DNA of 64,000 nt from Diadema setosum (lineage: Eukaryota > Echinodermata > Echinoidea > Diadematoida > Diadematidae), in the NCBI RefSeq assembly GCF_964275005.1, contig NC_092705.1, forward strand, positions 17,978,885 to 18,042,884. The letters run 5' to 3'. The notes beneath the pieces were generated by a model. It ran no database searches. It saw nothing but the letters and a program-made list of their open reading frames with translations, and had not been told where the DNA came from. A program made the position numbers and the translations under genes. This document shows positions 12,128 through 24,900 of the stretch, piece by piece. Numbering within the stretch: position 1 is the stretch's first letter; every line of letters starts with the position of its first letter.

Positions 12128-13526
12128 CTTTTTTTCGCGGTTTTCTTCTTGAGTTTCTGCTTTCTTTTAGATACCTGATTCACTTTACCACGCACTTTTC
12201 CTGTTTCTGGAGACTCTGCCGAGAGATCACACTGGTGCCGAGTGATGTTGTCTTCCTCGCACTCTGAATATTCACCTGATTCGGACTCGTCTTCTTCAGA
12301 GCAGGCACTGTTGTCTGCTGAGTGTTGGTCACTTAGTACGCTGGTGTCAGCTGGCTTTCCATTGTGTTCGCGAATAGCGTCGCTGTGTTGTTGTCTAGCT
12401 TGCTCGATGAATTGCGTAATTTTTGACTGCTGCTGATTGGACGGTTTTGGGGGTGCGGTCTGATCAGCTGTCTCGGACCTCTGTTCAGCGGGACGAAACG
12501 CAACGGTGGATTCCGGCTGTTGGAGCAAGGAGGTTGGTTGGAGGTTCGCTGCATCCGAAGAGTGCATGTTGTTGCTGTTCTCGTGATCTCTCCGTGGACC
12601 AGCATGGTGTCGGTATGGAGACGTAGAAGATGCTGCTCTGCTGCTGCTCCGTGTTCTCCGGGGAAGGCTGTTGCTTCTTCGATGGGTCTGTTGAATTTGC
12701 GGATGTTTCTCGGCAGGAGGGAAGTCTGTCTCATACCGGTCCCATGATGGAGCATTATCTGCTTGGCGGCCTTCGTGGCGATGTCTTGGGTCTTCTGTGT
12801 GAGACCATCGAGAGGGTTGTCTCGTTCCTGATTGTTGATTGGCTGGAGAGGTGGGTGTGTCGTGGGTTGGGCAGTCAGCTTCGACGTGACCGGTTTGTTT
12901 ACAACTCCGACACACGATCTCATTCATACATGCTGAGCGCAGGTGTAGAGTGCAGGCTTCAGGCATCTCGAACATATCTTGTTCGTTTTGTTTGGGTCTG
13001 GCTGTCCGACATGGAAGATCCTTCCCTTGAAAGGCCCAAAGGTGATTGTTCGTAGGAGAGGTGACACCGTGGGTTCTACATAGACCACATGATCTCCAGT
13101 CAAATACGCTGTCAGTTTCCCATCCACTCTTAGTTTCTGATAGTGCATTTTCCCCGTTATTTTGCATTTCCTCTCTAGCTCATCGGTTATCACGTTCTCA
13201 TGAACTGACAACGGTATGTCTTTTACGACAAGACGCAGTGTGTCCTCTCTGCCATCCGGAAGGAAAGGATTCAAGTCATACACACACACATTGACACTAC
13301 GAATGTTCAGGCCATTGGTGATGAGTTTGATACGAGCATCTTTATTCGTAATGTACAAGCGCCAAAGTCCCCCAATTCTCTGAATTCCTTTGATTTCACT
13401 TGAGGGTACAACGTGAAGGAGACATTTAAACAGTTCATCTGCGTACACGTTTTTTCCAATTAAAGTCTGGAATATCCTTGCTCTTGAGAAAAATGGGGCC
13501 CTATACAAATAATTTGCCCCAGACAA
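12124..13526 (-). pseudogene. LINE-B ORF1: RRM-like protein with CCHC zinc knuckles
   Basis: The first segment (12924-13526) begins MSGANYLYRAPFFSRAR and contains an RRM-like fold region (GGLWRLYITNKDARIKL) typical of Tx1-type ORF1 proteins. It ends in CSRCLKPALYTC. Reading continues in another frame (12124-13167) with CRSCKQTGHVEADC, a second CCHC knuckle, then a long Gln/Ser/Thr/Pro-rich tail and a basic lysine-rich end. A frameshift lies between about 12950 and 13000. The protein would bind element RNA. A GC-rich plus-strand frame over the same bases is a shadow. Confidence 0.75.
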
Positions 13527-13552
13527 TTATTAAATATATATGTATGTACCAA

Positions 13553-13665
13553 GTCTCCATGAGGGAGCTCATATTGTCTCCACAAAGGAGCTCATTAAGT
13601 CTCCACGGGGGAGCTCATTGTCTCCACAAAGGAGCTAATTAGGTCTCCACGAGGGAGCTCATATG
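13553..13665. repeat. Minisatellite of 21-24 bp units in the LINE-B 5' region
   Basis: Five units start GTCTCCA at 13553, 13575, 13599, 13620 and 13643. They alternate between a GAGGGAGCTCAT and an AAAGGAGCTCAT form, which implies amplification of a two-unit block. The array lies directly upstream of LINE-B ORF1, where LINE promoters sit. Confidence 0.85.
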
Positions 13666-13670
13666 ATATT

Positions 13671-15055
13671 TATGAATACCTCAAATTCTTTAGTTAAGCA
13701 AACTTAAATTACTATACAACACACGCGCGCGTGTACCGCACATTAACTCACCCATGCACATACACTTACACACATACATCTCCAACCACGCACACACTTA
13801 CTAATGTCAGAGGTCAACCCAAAATGATATACAGTATTTAAATAAAACGCACACACAACGATGTAAATTACAGAATAGGGAACATTACTATAACTGTATC
13901 ATTGTTTCAAGAGAAAAAAATATATACTATATACAGTGTTTATATGAATATAATTATTTCGAGAGAAAAAAAAGATATATATACAGTGTTTATATCATAG
14001 ACCTCTGAGCATCACATCAATGATTCGTGAAAAATCCAGAGGCGTTGATACAGCAAAGTCGTTTGCAACAAAACAACGGAGAAATGATGTACAAATATAA
14101 TCGTGGTTTCTGTATGACGTACGAGTACACCTGCGGGCTTCAAGCCAAAAGAAAGTAGAAATTTAGAGCCAGAAAGTGGGAGTCATAAAAATCTTCAAAT
14201 AGATTTAAACCACAAGTTTATAAGTATTAAATAAGTGCAGGCGACTCATAAGAGAGGGGATTTACAGAAATTAGAGTTGTTCTCACTATATAAAAAATGA
14301 TGATAATAATAATAAAAGTATATCATTTATAAATAACTATATTTTAATACGGACGAAGAAATCCCCTGTTCTTGCGAGGGAAACGCAAGCAAGGAACGCA
14401 AGACAATAATATATGTACATGTAAATGTTTTATATAGTAAAGACAAATTGAGGGAGATGCCGAGATCTACAGCAGCGAGTGACTCCCAAAACCATGCTTG
14501 CTGCAGATTCCGGCACCTCGGCGAGGTGGAAGGTGGAGGCCTCGACGTGACGGGTGACCAGGCTCGGCTTGATCTCGCCGAGAACCGGAGAGCGAAGTCC
14601 GCTGCGGATGTCGTGAAGGTCTACTACGCTGAGGATAGGAGAGAGTGAAAGTCCTTCCCCTGTGTACTGGGAAGGGGAAAACGAGACTAGATAAAACTTA
14701 AGTGAGATTAATCACATTCAAACATTAATGAAAAAACATATTATTGATAAGCATAGGCCAAAATGTGTAGGCAACTCGCAAATATTTTGAAAATCTGCGT
14801 TTTCAGAAGATAATACACTATTTTGAAATCCACCACAGCAATTGATAATGCATACATACAAACTTCCCCAAATGCATGCCACAGCAAACAATGTAAGAAA
14901 AACATTATTAATAGGTAATCAATTTATAATATAATGCATCATAACACATAATACAGACGATTCACAAAATATCCTGAAATCTACGATTGCAAAATGATAG
15001 TGCATCGAATTTGCAAGACTTCGCAAAGTCCGTGCTACAGCAAAGTAATGCAATC
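13671..15055. other. No gene recognised; GC-rich island at 14440-14650
   Basis: Most of the region is AT-rich with CA and ATAT runs. An island at 14440-14650 is GC-rich and open on both strands (MREMPRSTAASD on plus; a similar-length frame on minus) without a recognisable motif. It may be more LINE-B 5' leader. Around 14760-15050 two diverged copies of a ~180 bp unit can be seen (ATATTTTGAAAATCTGCG against ATATCCTGAAATCTACG). Confidence 0.4.
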
Positions 15056-18000
15056 TTAAATACTGTGATATTTGTTTGTTTCCTTGACATAGGTAATAAC
15101 TGCGTCCAGAGCTTTTTGGTTTGCGAGTAAATCAGAGATGCTTGGTGATTGCTTATGGATAGCACGTATGAGATTCGTACGTTGACGTGTGTGTTGTTTG
15201 CAGTGTAATAAATAATGTTCAACGGTTTCCAATACATTTCACATTGAGCAAAAACCGATGGGATGTTTACGGATAATATGATAAAAAGTTGCTAATCTGG
15301 CTCTGCCCATGCGGAGTCGGTGAGTTATTATTTCATTACGTCTATTCAGACTTTCAAAGGTGAAGGTGTTTGAGGCACAGGGTTGGATGTTGAAAAGATG
15401 GCGTCCTTTATTAGAAGAGCGCCATAACGCGTTCCGAGCGTCAAAACACCTGTGTTCGATTACATGTCGTATATCATCAACATTTTGAGGAACACTGATT
15501 GTAGTATTCTTACGTAAACTTTGTTTGGCAAGATAATCGGCTTTTTCGTTGCCCGCTAGACCACAGTGAGCTGGTACCAATGCTAAAGTGATGTCACACC
15601 CGTTCATTATAAGATTTGAGCATTTACGAAGGACTTCATTTGGAAGGTCAAGGAAATTTGAGGTGTGGTTAGTCAAAAGTGTCAAGGCACTGAGGGAATC
15701 TGAGAAAATAACAGCTCTGAGAGGGGGAGAGGATTCCAGCCATGATAGGGCAAGAAGAATCGCTACCAGTTCTGTACGGCAAATTGAGATGGGTGAAACC
15801 CTTTCACTTATTTCATGACGATAGTGAGGTACGTAAATCCCAGTACCAGAACAGTTAGGAAGGATCATGGGAACCGTCAGTGCAAATTGTCAGGTGATTT
15901 GAATATGTGGTGTTTATGGTTTGAAGACGGATTGATGTTGCGCTGAAGGGAGGACGGTCTTGGGACATGAGCTGTGAAGGGAGAGGTCAATATTGGGATG
16001 TTCAATGGACCAAGGGGGAGTGGGATAAACGTGGATAGGTTGCAGCTTTAGAAAAGTGTCCGTAAGCGGTTTGATTCGGAGAGCGAAAGGAAGTTTGTTT
16101 TGTGGCCATTTATTCGAAGAGAATAATTGCCAGCAGTTGACAATGGCTTTTCGGACGGGGTGAAGTGGAGACAGTGTGTATATATAGGCGCAGTAATTAA
16201 GGGCGGCCTTTCGCGGCGTATATGGAGTGGAGGTTCGTTACATTCCACTTGAAGTGCATGCAGGGCAGTGGATGGTAACGCGCCGGTGCATATTCGAAGG
16301 GCATGGCCCTGTACAGTGTCTAGCTTGCTAGAAAGGAGCGGGGATAAAGAACCATAGATTTCGCAGGCGTAGTCGAGATGAGGGCGGACTAGAGACCGGT
16401 AGAGTAAGAGAAGGGTTTGTGTATCGGCGCCCCAGTTTGAGCCGGTTAGCGAACGAAGGAGGTTTAGCCGTTTGTTGCATTTCATTAAGATGTCTTGAGC
16501 ATGAGGGGACCATGACAAGGAGTAATCAAGGGTAACCCCTAAGTATTTATGAGAAGGGACGACTTCAAGCTGAGCGTTCTGGAGACGAATACTAAAACCT
16601 GTAGGAGAGACTGGTTGAGAGTGAAAAATAACCACTTTAGACTTACTAAGTAGACAGAGAGAGTCCATACTGTGTTATCCAATCAGAGATGATAATAACA
16701 TCGGACTGGAGTTTTGTATTGATATGATGGAGATTGGAAGAAGAATGCCATATAGCGATGTCGTCAGCATACATGGATACGTTTGATGCACAATAATGAG
16801 TAATTTCATCAATAAACAGATTGAATAATAGAGGACTAATGACGCTGCCTTGCGGGAAGCCAGCTTGGCATGTATGCATGTCTGAAAGTGTGGAGTTTAT
16901 CTGTTCCTGAAATGTTCGCGAGTCCAAAAAACTTTGTACCCAGCTTAGAAATCGACCTCGAAGGCCCACGGAGTAAAGTCTGGAAAGCAGTGCCTGATGA
17001 TTAATGGAGTCGAAGGCTTGACAAATGTCAAGAAAGATGGCGACCGTATACCCTTTACTGAATAGGGATTTCCTTACTTCGGATTCTAAGCACAGGAGAT
17101 TATTGAGAATTCTACGATGTCGGAGGAAAGCAGACTGACGGGGAGAAATTAGATCATATTTATCAATAATGTACGAGAGTCTACGGACAATCATACGTTC
17201 CATGAGTTTACATACAATAGGTGTGAGAGAAATTGGGAGGTAGGAGCTGATGGAGTGTTTGTCCTTGCCAGACTTCAATATGGGCTTGATAATGGAGTGC
17301 TTCCATTGGGGCGGGATTACAGACGTTTCCCAACTCATGTTAATAATCTCTAACAGAGAGCAAAACATATTATCAGTTAAATGGCTTAACAACTGTTTGC
17401 TGATTCCATCGATCCCAAGGGCTGAGTTCTTAGACCCCGTTTACAGTGCGGGGCCGGGCTCGGCCGCGGCTCGGACGCGGCCGAGCCCGGCCTCAATTGC
17501 GCGGCCGAGCCTCGCAATTTTGTCCGTTTACACTGCTGGGCTCGGCCGCGCTTTCGATTCAAACCTTTCATTATTTGGTCGTAGTGGCGCTCTGCTTGTA
17601 AACTAACGCAATTTGGTATTGTCTGGTTTTCAGACCCCTTGCCAACTGAATTCCGTGGCGACGAAGTCGCCGTTCGGGCAAAGGCCTTTGCCGAAAGAAA
17701 AAATCATTTGCAGGACAAAACCACCTTAAACTATACTAGTTTTTGACGTTGAGGGGGTTAATATCCTGAACAGCGAAAGATACAGGCAGAGGGTTTGGAA
17801 GCCAGACTAAAACTGGCCGCGCAATTGGCCGCGCATTTGGCCCAGTTTGCGTTTACACCAAGACCCCGTTTACAGTGCGGGGCCGGGCTCGGCCGCGGCC
17901 GAGCCGCGGCCGAGCCCGGCCTCAATTGCGCGGCCGAGCCTCGCAATTTTGTCCGTTTACACTGCTGGGCTCGGCCGCGCTTTCGATTCAAACCTTTCAT

Positions 18001-19979
18001 TATTTGGTCGTAGTGGCGCCCTGCTTGTAAACTAACGCAATTTGGTATTGTCTGGTTTTCAGACCCTTTGCCAACTGAATTCCGTGGCGACGAATTCGCC
18101 GTTCGGGCAAAGGCCTTTGCCGAAGGAAAAAAAATCCTTTGCAGGACAAAACCACCTTAAACTATACTAGTTTTCGACGTTGAGGGGGTTAATATCCTGA
18201 ACAGCGAAAGATACAGGCAGAGGGTTTGGAAGCCAGACTAAAACTGGCCGCGCAATTGGCCGCGCATTTGGCCCAGTTTGCGTTTACACCAAGAAAAGGC
18301 CGGGCTCGGCCGCGGCTCGGCCACGGCCGAGACCACCTCCAGAGCGAGGCCAAATGCGAGGCCAATTTTGGCCTCGCATTTGGCCTTTTGCGCGTTTACA
18401 CTAAAGCGGGGCTGGACTCGGCCGCGGCCGAGCCGCGGCCGAGCCTCGCACTGTAAACGGGGTCTTAGAAAAGGCCGGGCTCGGCCGCGGCCGAGACCAC
18501 CTCCAGAGCGAGGCCAAATGCGAGGCCAATTTTGGCCTCGCATTTTGGCCGAGCCTCGCACTGTAAACGGGGTCCAAGAAGCTTTGATTGCCGTTTCGAG
18601 CTCTTTGGGGCTGAAAGGAGCGTTGAGAGGAGAATCATTGTCATGTATATAGGATGGGGGTTGGGAAGTAGGGAGAGGGAGAGTGGGAGTTAAAGAAGGC
18701 TTTTGAGATAAAGCAACTGCCATAGCATTGGCGATACAGTGGGCGTCATGAATATAAGTGTTGTTTATAAGTATGGGTGGGAAGGTACTCCTGGTGTTAT
18801 TGTTAGACAATAGTTTTACTTTGCACCATACATCTGAGAGTGGGGAAAAACGGTTCAAAGAGTTGCAAAAAGTAGTTTGGCTGATCTGATGGTGTGCCTG
18901 GCTGCAGCATTGAATTGTAGATAAGTGATTAAGTCATCGCGTAAAGATATGACTTATCAAGCTTGCGTTTGGCACGATGACGGTCGCGGACAGCTCTCGT
19001 ACAAGCCGCCGACCACCAGGGAAGAGGTGGGCGACGTCGGGGTCTGGAGGGGAACAGAAGCATTAGCAGCTTGGGTATATTGTAGAAAAAGATCATACAA
19101 ATCGTAAATATTAGCTGGACGGGAGCTGTGTGAATGATGTAACAATTCTAATTCACGCTGAAATAATTCCCAATTGGCTCTTCGAAAAGCCCAACGGGGC
19201 GGAAGATTGTCATGATTTTGAGAGGAAGCGCTAGGTATGCAAAGTTGCTTTAATGGCAAAGTAAAATGAACACTACAAGATATAAGGTAATGATCACTCC
19301 CGAGGGAAATAGGGGAAATCGACCAGTTACAGTGGGGGGCTAATGACGGAGGAACAAGAATGAGGTCAATTGATGTGGAAGATCCTCTAGCAATGTCAAA
19401 GCGTGTCGCTGAGGAGTCGTTAAGTATAACAATATCGTGATCATTGCAAAATTCAAATATGACTTTTCCGTTGAGGTCCATAGTGGTTCCTCCCCATGCA
19501 GGATGGTGGGCGTTAAAATCTCCTCCAATGACATAGTATGGCAGGCAGTCGACTGTAAGAGAAAGTAAATCTTGTGTGGACAATCTTTTTATGGGATTGT
19601 AAAAATTTATCACAGTGACAGAAACATTTCTATACAGAGTATTGACTTTTAATCCCTCTAGGTGAGGAAAATAATGAACATTGCTGAAATTTACGTCTTT
19701 ATATATGAATAAAAATTGCACAGCCACCTCCACGTGAGGAGATGCGATTGCGCCACAGAGCAGTATATACTTAGGAATGGAGAAATTTGTGTCATCGTGA
19801 CACCAGGTCTCTTGCACGAGGATAACATGTGGGGGTGAAGGGGAAGAGTAGATGTGCTGAGTCAGCTCCGCGCCATTAGAGGGGAGCCCTCTGGCGTTCC
19901 ACTGCCAAATAATGAGGTTCAGATCCGTTATTGGTTCTGGTGTAGGAGTTCTTCCTGGGAAACGACCACATCGAAGCAA
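15056..19979 (-). pseudogene. LINE-C ORF2: endonuclease, RT, RNase H, C-terminal zinc motif
   Basis: Segments in order are 18957-19979 (endonuclease: WNARGLPSNG, VQETW, GGDFNAHHPAWGG, GSDHYLI), 18600-18858 (linker), 16646-17392 (RT: QAFDSINHQAL, AGFPQGSVISPLLF, MYADD), 16048-16668 (RT thumb: SHKYLGVTLDYSLSW) and 15239-15868 (RNase H: TELVAILLALSW, FSDSLSAL, GNEKADYLAK). The first RNase H Asp sits in TDGS at 15870-15881, upstream of a frameshift. After a lone TGA near 15239 the same frame runs on with ETVEHYLLHC and ends at 15056, so the true C-terminus is longer than the open frame suggests. The 17433-18574 insertion falls at KASKNSALGIDGI in the RT fingers. Confidence 0.85.
17433..18574. mobile_element. 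GC-rich Harbinger-like MITE inserted in LINE-C RT
   Basis: Perfect 18 bp terminal inverted repeats (GACCCCGTTTACAGTGCG at 17433 and its complement ending at 18574) bound a CpG-rich insert. The left flank is TTA. The right flank is CAA, but removing the insert with one TTA copy restores the LINE-C frame (KASKNSALGIDGI), so a TTA target with a mutated right copy is inferred. Inside are two 429 bp tandem units (17433-17861, 17862-18290), plus two copies of a GGCCGGGCTCGGCC block near 18291 and 18470. Several long GC-rich frames here are compositional shadows. Confidence 0.8.
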
Positions 19980-21400
19980 GTGTTTGCAGATTGAACAACT
20001 AACATGATTCTCTTGTGGTCAGAATCAGCCGCATGAAGATTGTTGATAACTGTGATCACAAAGGAGACTAGTTTTTCTACTAGGAGAATGGATGTTGTAG
20101 GAGGGAGTTGCCGTTTGTTAGTTTGAGTGGAGTTCGTATTTGTATCTGTGGGGACTGGGAGGCTTCTGTGAACCTGGGCCCTGTCAGTAGCCTGTCGGGG
20201 TTGAGTAAATGCATGGGTCACATTCACAGTGGTAGGATGGGAGCGAGAAGTAGTGATGGAGGAGGTGGTAGGATTGGACTTGGAATTATGAATGGGAGCA
20301 GGTATGGTGGATTGAGGAGGAGAATCGGGCACATGAGGACCTGGGAGATGTTGCGGGTCAGATGGATTTTGGTTAGAATTCAGCCTGGGTGTTGGATTGG
20401 GTAACCTGTAGTTTTTTGGCAGCTTCAGCGTAGGAAACATGATTCAAAGTGGAGTAATTTTGCACTTTACGTGCAAGTTTGAACTTTGGGCAACCTGCAT
20501 ATGCCGCGCTATGGGGGCCCCGCATTGCAGACATTTTGGATTGGATTTGGACGGGCAAGAAGAGAGATCATGGTTTTCTCCACACCTTACACAACGCTGT
20601 TTAGATCTACATGTATCTTTTGTGTGACCAAACCTCTGGCAGTGAAAACAGCGAGAAACAGGGGGAACATATACACTTACTGGGAAAGTTTCGTAACCAA
20701 TGCACACTGATTCTGGAAGTGAGGGGCAGTTGAAAGAGAGAACAAGTACATTGGTTGGGGTAGGGCCATCATTTGATCGCTTTGAGATGCGCTTAACTTC
20801 GGTCACATCCTGGCCCGCCAGCGCCTCCTTGATGTCTTGTTCCGTTAACTCGGGCGAGACGCGTTTGATGACACCTTTTAGAACAGGAGAGAATGACTTG
20901 TCGTTAGTGACACGAATTGGGGTTTTGCAGAATTCATTCAGTTCCATTAGAGTACGAACCTGTTTAGGATTGAAACATTTGATAGTGAAGGATTTTTGTT
21001 TACGTTGGACTTGAGACACTTTTCCAACTAACTTGTTTATTTCACGTGCGATCTGGACGGGGTTGATGAGAGTAATGTTTTTGACTGTGCCAATGATAGT
21101 TACATGCGGGTTGAAGGGAGGACGGGTGGGTGTGTGAAACAGATCAGATTCGTCATCGGAGTAGGGTTGGGAATTCGGTCGTTGTCTTTTTCGTGAAACT
21201 TCAGTAAAGCCAGTGTCGCGGCTAGGAATCGGAGTGGGGTCAGGTTCTATCTCTGAGAGGTTGCTGGGGTTTTCTTCGGGGTCATTAGGAACAATGAGGG
21301 GAGGGACGTCCTGAATTCCAGACATGGCCGCCATTGTGACGGCCATGTAAGGAGGGGATCGAGTGGGGGATAAACAATAAAGTGGGGCAGGGAGAGGCAA
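19928..21400 (-). pseudogene. LINE-C ORF1: gag-like protein with CCHC knuckles
   Basis: The main segment (20444-21400) carries an acidic/Pro N-terminus, an RNA-binding domain (PFNPHVTIIGTVKNI, VGKVSQVQRK) and zinc knuckles CFHCQRFGHTKDTC and CVRCGENHDLSSC, with a third begun by CLQCGAPIARH. The third knuckle is finished in other frames (GCPKFKLARKVQNYS, HVSYAEAAKKLQ near 20470), and a Pro/Ser/Thr-rich tail (19928-20440) follows, so two frameshifts lie between 20440 and 20560. Such proteins package the element RNA. The start is the first ATG of the longest frame. Confidence 0.8.
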
Positions 21401-21978
21401 AATGAATAAAAGGGAGAAGGAGGACTAAAGGCGCACCGGACCGAATACGAAGAAAAGGAAAAAACCAGGCAATGACAAGAGAGATCAAGCGATAAGGAAC
21501 TCTAAAGATAGTCTGAGGCCTCGCAGTTATATGAAATTTGAAATGAAATTTATTCATATTCCACATAGTGGACATTATATGATAAGATATACAGGGTATA
21601 ACACATAGTGGATATAATATCAATACTATACAGAGTATATAACATGTATATACAAAATATCGTGATATTCTGAGATAAAATCACACCATGTACAAATGTG
21701 GAGGGGACTACTTAGAAGCACTGCTTGTTAAATGTAGTCCCCCTACATATTATAGACAAAATAGTATCAAAGATAAGGCTGAGTGGAATAACAAAAACAC
21801 CATATATACACTATTTACAAGGGCACAATTATGAACCGTACTATGGATATACAATAAGTCATGTATATGTTACAAAGCACAGGTTTATGTATAAAGTGTT
21901 TACAGTGTACATTATATACCATTAGAATAATGAATGAAACAGAAGATAACCTTCCGAGTATACTTAATGAAAGTACAA

Positions 21979-24900
21979 TCAATACTTATCAAGAAACAAA
22001 GTTTTAAGCTTATACTTAAAGCTATTCAAGCTCTGAGCTTGTTTTAGTGAACGATCAAAGGAATTCCAAAGCTTAGGACCAGTAAACATAAAATTTCTGT
22101 TACCAAAACTAGTTCTATTTTTAGGAAGATGATAATCATTCGCATTCCTCGTTGAGTAATTATGTATAACATTATTTTTACGAAACATTTCCTTAAATAC
22201 AGCAGGGGTAGCGTTAATTTCTACATTGTACATAAAACAACCCAGCTGAAGACGATATAAATCAGTAATCTTAAGAATACGGTTTTCTTTAAACAAGACA
22301 TCAGTGTGTGATCTATAAGCGGTATTGCATATTAAACGCATCGCTCTTTTCTGCAAGAGAAGTACCCTGTCCATTTTTGTTTGTATTGCATTTCCCCATG
22401 CCATTACGCCATAATTAAGGTAAGGAAGAATAAGAGTTGAATATAACATAAGAAGCACTGACTTGGGGAGAATCCGTTTAACGTGATTAATAATGCCAAT
22501 ATTTCTTGACACTATCTTACAAATATTATCAATATGACAATTCCAAGTTAGCTTATTGTCAATTGTAATACCGAGAAATTTTGTAGTCTTGACTTCTTTA
22601 ATGACAGAATTATCAAATATCACTTTGTCAGGAAGTTGTTTAACAGAGTTACTAAATAACATGTAATTGGTTTTTTGTTTATTTAAAGATAATTTATTTG
22701 CTTTTATCCAATTTCTTACATGTGTAAGTTCTATATTTAAAACTTCTACTAACTTATTAGGATCACTGTGAGTATAGAATATGTTTGAATCATCAGCAAA
22801 AAGGATAAAAGAGAGAACACTCGAAGAACATCGAATGTCATTTACATAAATAGAGAATAACAGTGGACCAAGAAGGCTTCCTTGGGGAACTCCACACGTG
22901 ATTGGTACCGTAGACGAATTATATCCATCAATGGTAACGAATTGCTTTCTTCCAGAAAGATAACTTTCAAACCATTCCAGAGCCTTACCTCTAATACCAT
23001 AGTGCGCAAGTTTGTATAGCAGAATGTCGTGATTTATAGTATCGAATGCTTTAGAAAAATCTAAGAACAAACCGATAGTATGACAGGATTTTTCGATTGA
23101 AGCTGAAATGGTATTTATTAAACTTAGAATGGCATGAGTTGTGTTATGTTTTTCTCTAAAGCCAAATTGGGAGTCAGATATGATGTTGTGAGATTCAAGG
23201 AAGGTAGTAGTCCTTGAATGAACAATTTTCTCTAAAATTTTTGATAACGAAGTTAACAAAGATATTGGGCGATAGTTGCTGATACATAATTTGTCTCCTT
23301 TCTTGAATATTGGAGTCACCTTTGCGAGTTTCATTTTAGATGGTACTTGACCAGATTGTAGTGAAAGGTTATATAAAAACAATAAAGGATCTGCTATACA
23401 ATGTATAATGTCTTTGATAAGGACATTGCCAATGTCATAATAGCCAGGGGCTTTGTTTGCTTTGAGCTGAAGTACAATTTTGATTAATTCTTGCCTGTCA
23501 ATTGGCTTGAAAAAAATTGAGTAGTCGTTTGGTGAGGAAAGAAATTCGTAAAATGATTTATCACTTGGAGTGATAGTTTGTGCTAATTTTGAACCTATTT
23601 TTGAAAAGTATGAGTTAAAAATCTCGGCAATTTCAGACTTGTCTTCAATGATAGTATTATCAACTTGAACTTTAGAAATGAGATTTACAGCCTTCCCTCT
23701 ATTCAAAACGGTATTTATTACTTTCCAAGTGTTCTTGATATCACATTTGAATTGACTCAATTGGTCCGCAAAATATTTCTTTTTAGCTAATCTGACTGTA
23801 TTGGTAAGAATATTTTTGTATGAGATATATTTCATTCGAGAGGTTTCGTCACGGTTTTTGATAAAATTAACATATAAAGTACTCTTGCGATTTATTGAGC
23901 GTAAGAGTGTTTTGGAAACCCATGGTTGCTTGGGGATTCGTTTGTAATCCTGAGTACGACATTTCCTTAATGGAATGCATGCATCTAGGCAATTATTCAA
24001 AAGATAAAGAAAATTATCATATGCTTGGTCAATATTTTCATTTGCGTCATACACAATTGACCAGTCCACAGATTGAAGTTTTTCTTGAACTAGAGCGATG
24101 TTTTCAGGGGTGAATTTACGACGAAATACATGCCTTTGAATTGTACTTTGACTCCTTGGTCCAATATCAAAGTGACAAAATATCATAAAATGGTCTGATA
24201 TATCGCTCACCACTATGCCAGATTTTGGAAAAGGTTTAAGGTTAGCAAAAATGTTATCAATAAGAGTAGCAGAATGACCAGTAATTCTTGTTGGTTTAGA
24301 AATAAGAGGCAGAAATGAGGCTTGTAAAATGTTATCAAGGAAGTTATCACAGGCAGCATTACTGCTTGACAAAAGATTTATATTGAAATCACCCATGATG
24401 ATGCAATCCTTGTTGTGGAATGCATCGTTTCGACAAATATCGTTCATAATATTCATAAAATCATCATAATTAGATTGAGGAGGTCTGTATATAACTCCAA
24501 GCAGAATGTTTTTGCCCTTACAGACTGAAATTTCAATAAATAATGATTCTATTACATCATTCATATATTTCAGTTCTTCCTTTATAGCGTAATCATATAT
24601 TCGGGGAACATATATACAATTGTAGCTACTCCACCACCTGGTCTATTTGATCTGTTGTTAATGACAATATCATAATCAGCAAGAACATTAATTGGACCTG
24701 ACGCTGGAGTTTCAACAGACCACGTTTCAGAGAGGCCTATGATAGGTAACATGGGCAAATCAATATTATCAAGAAATAAGCGAAGCTTTTCAAAGTTTCG
24801 ATTAGCACTTCTTATATTCAAATGGAAACAAAATAATTCGTCTCGTTCTAGCATTCGTAGATATTCTCTAAGGGTAGCTTCTGTAAAGTATGGCGATTGA

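Larger units (their letters stand above)
8180..13670 (-). mobile_element. LINE-B: Tx1/L1-like non-LTR retrotransposon, degenerate
   Basis: Read on the minus strand, the element has a 5' minisatellite (13553-13665), ORF1 (13526 down to 12124), ORF2 (12127 down to 8326) and a terminal A run (T run at 8179-8188). Both ORFs carry several frameshifts. ORF1 and ORF2 touch or overlap by a few bases. The L1/Tx1 placement rests on the ORF1 layout with CCHC knuckles and on the RT motif set. The 5' limit beyond the minisatellite is not certain. Confidence 0.75.
15056..21530 (-). mobile_element. LINE-C: I/Nimb-like LINE with gag knuckles and RNase H
   Basis: The minus-strand element contains a gag-like ORF1 (21400 to 19928) and an ORF2 (19979 to 15056) with endonuclease, RT and RNase H domains and a C-terminal zinc motif. 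It is interrupted at 17433-18574 by a DNA transposon. Its 5' end abuts the 3' tail of LINE-D near 21534. The RNase H plus three-knuckle gag layout is known in the I/Jockey group; the exact clade is inferred. Several frameshifts and one internal stop make it inactive. Confidence 0.8.

Noticed and set aside
12242..13294. Plus-strand frames over LINE-B ORF1
   Set aside because: They are antisense shadows of the GC-richer ORF1; no motif is seen on that strand.
14448..14648. 66-residue frame in a GC-rich island
   Set aside because: The opposite strand is equally open, there is no domain, and the setting upstream of LINE-B suggests leader sequence.
17250..18652. Long GC-rich frames on both strands with Arg/Pro/Ala repeats
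   Set aside because: They lie in the CpG-rich tandem units of the Harbinger-like insert, appear in several frames at once and repeat with the units; composition explains them.
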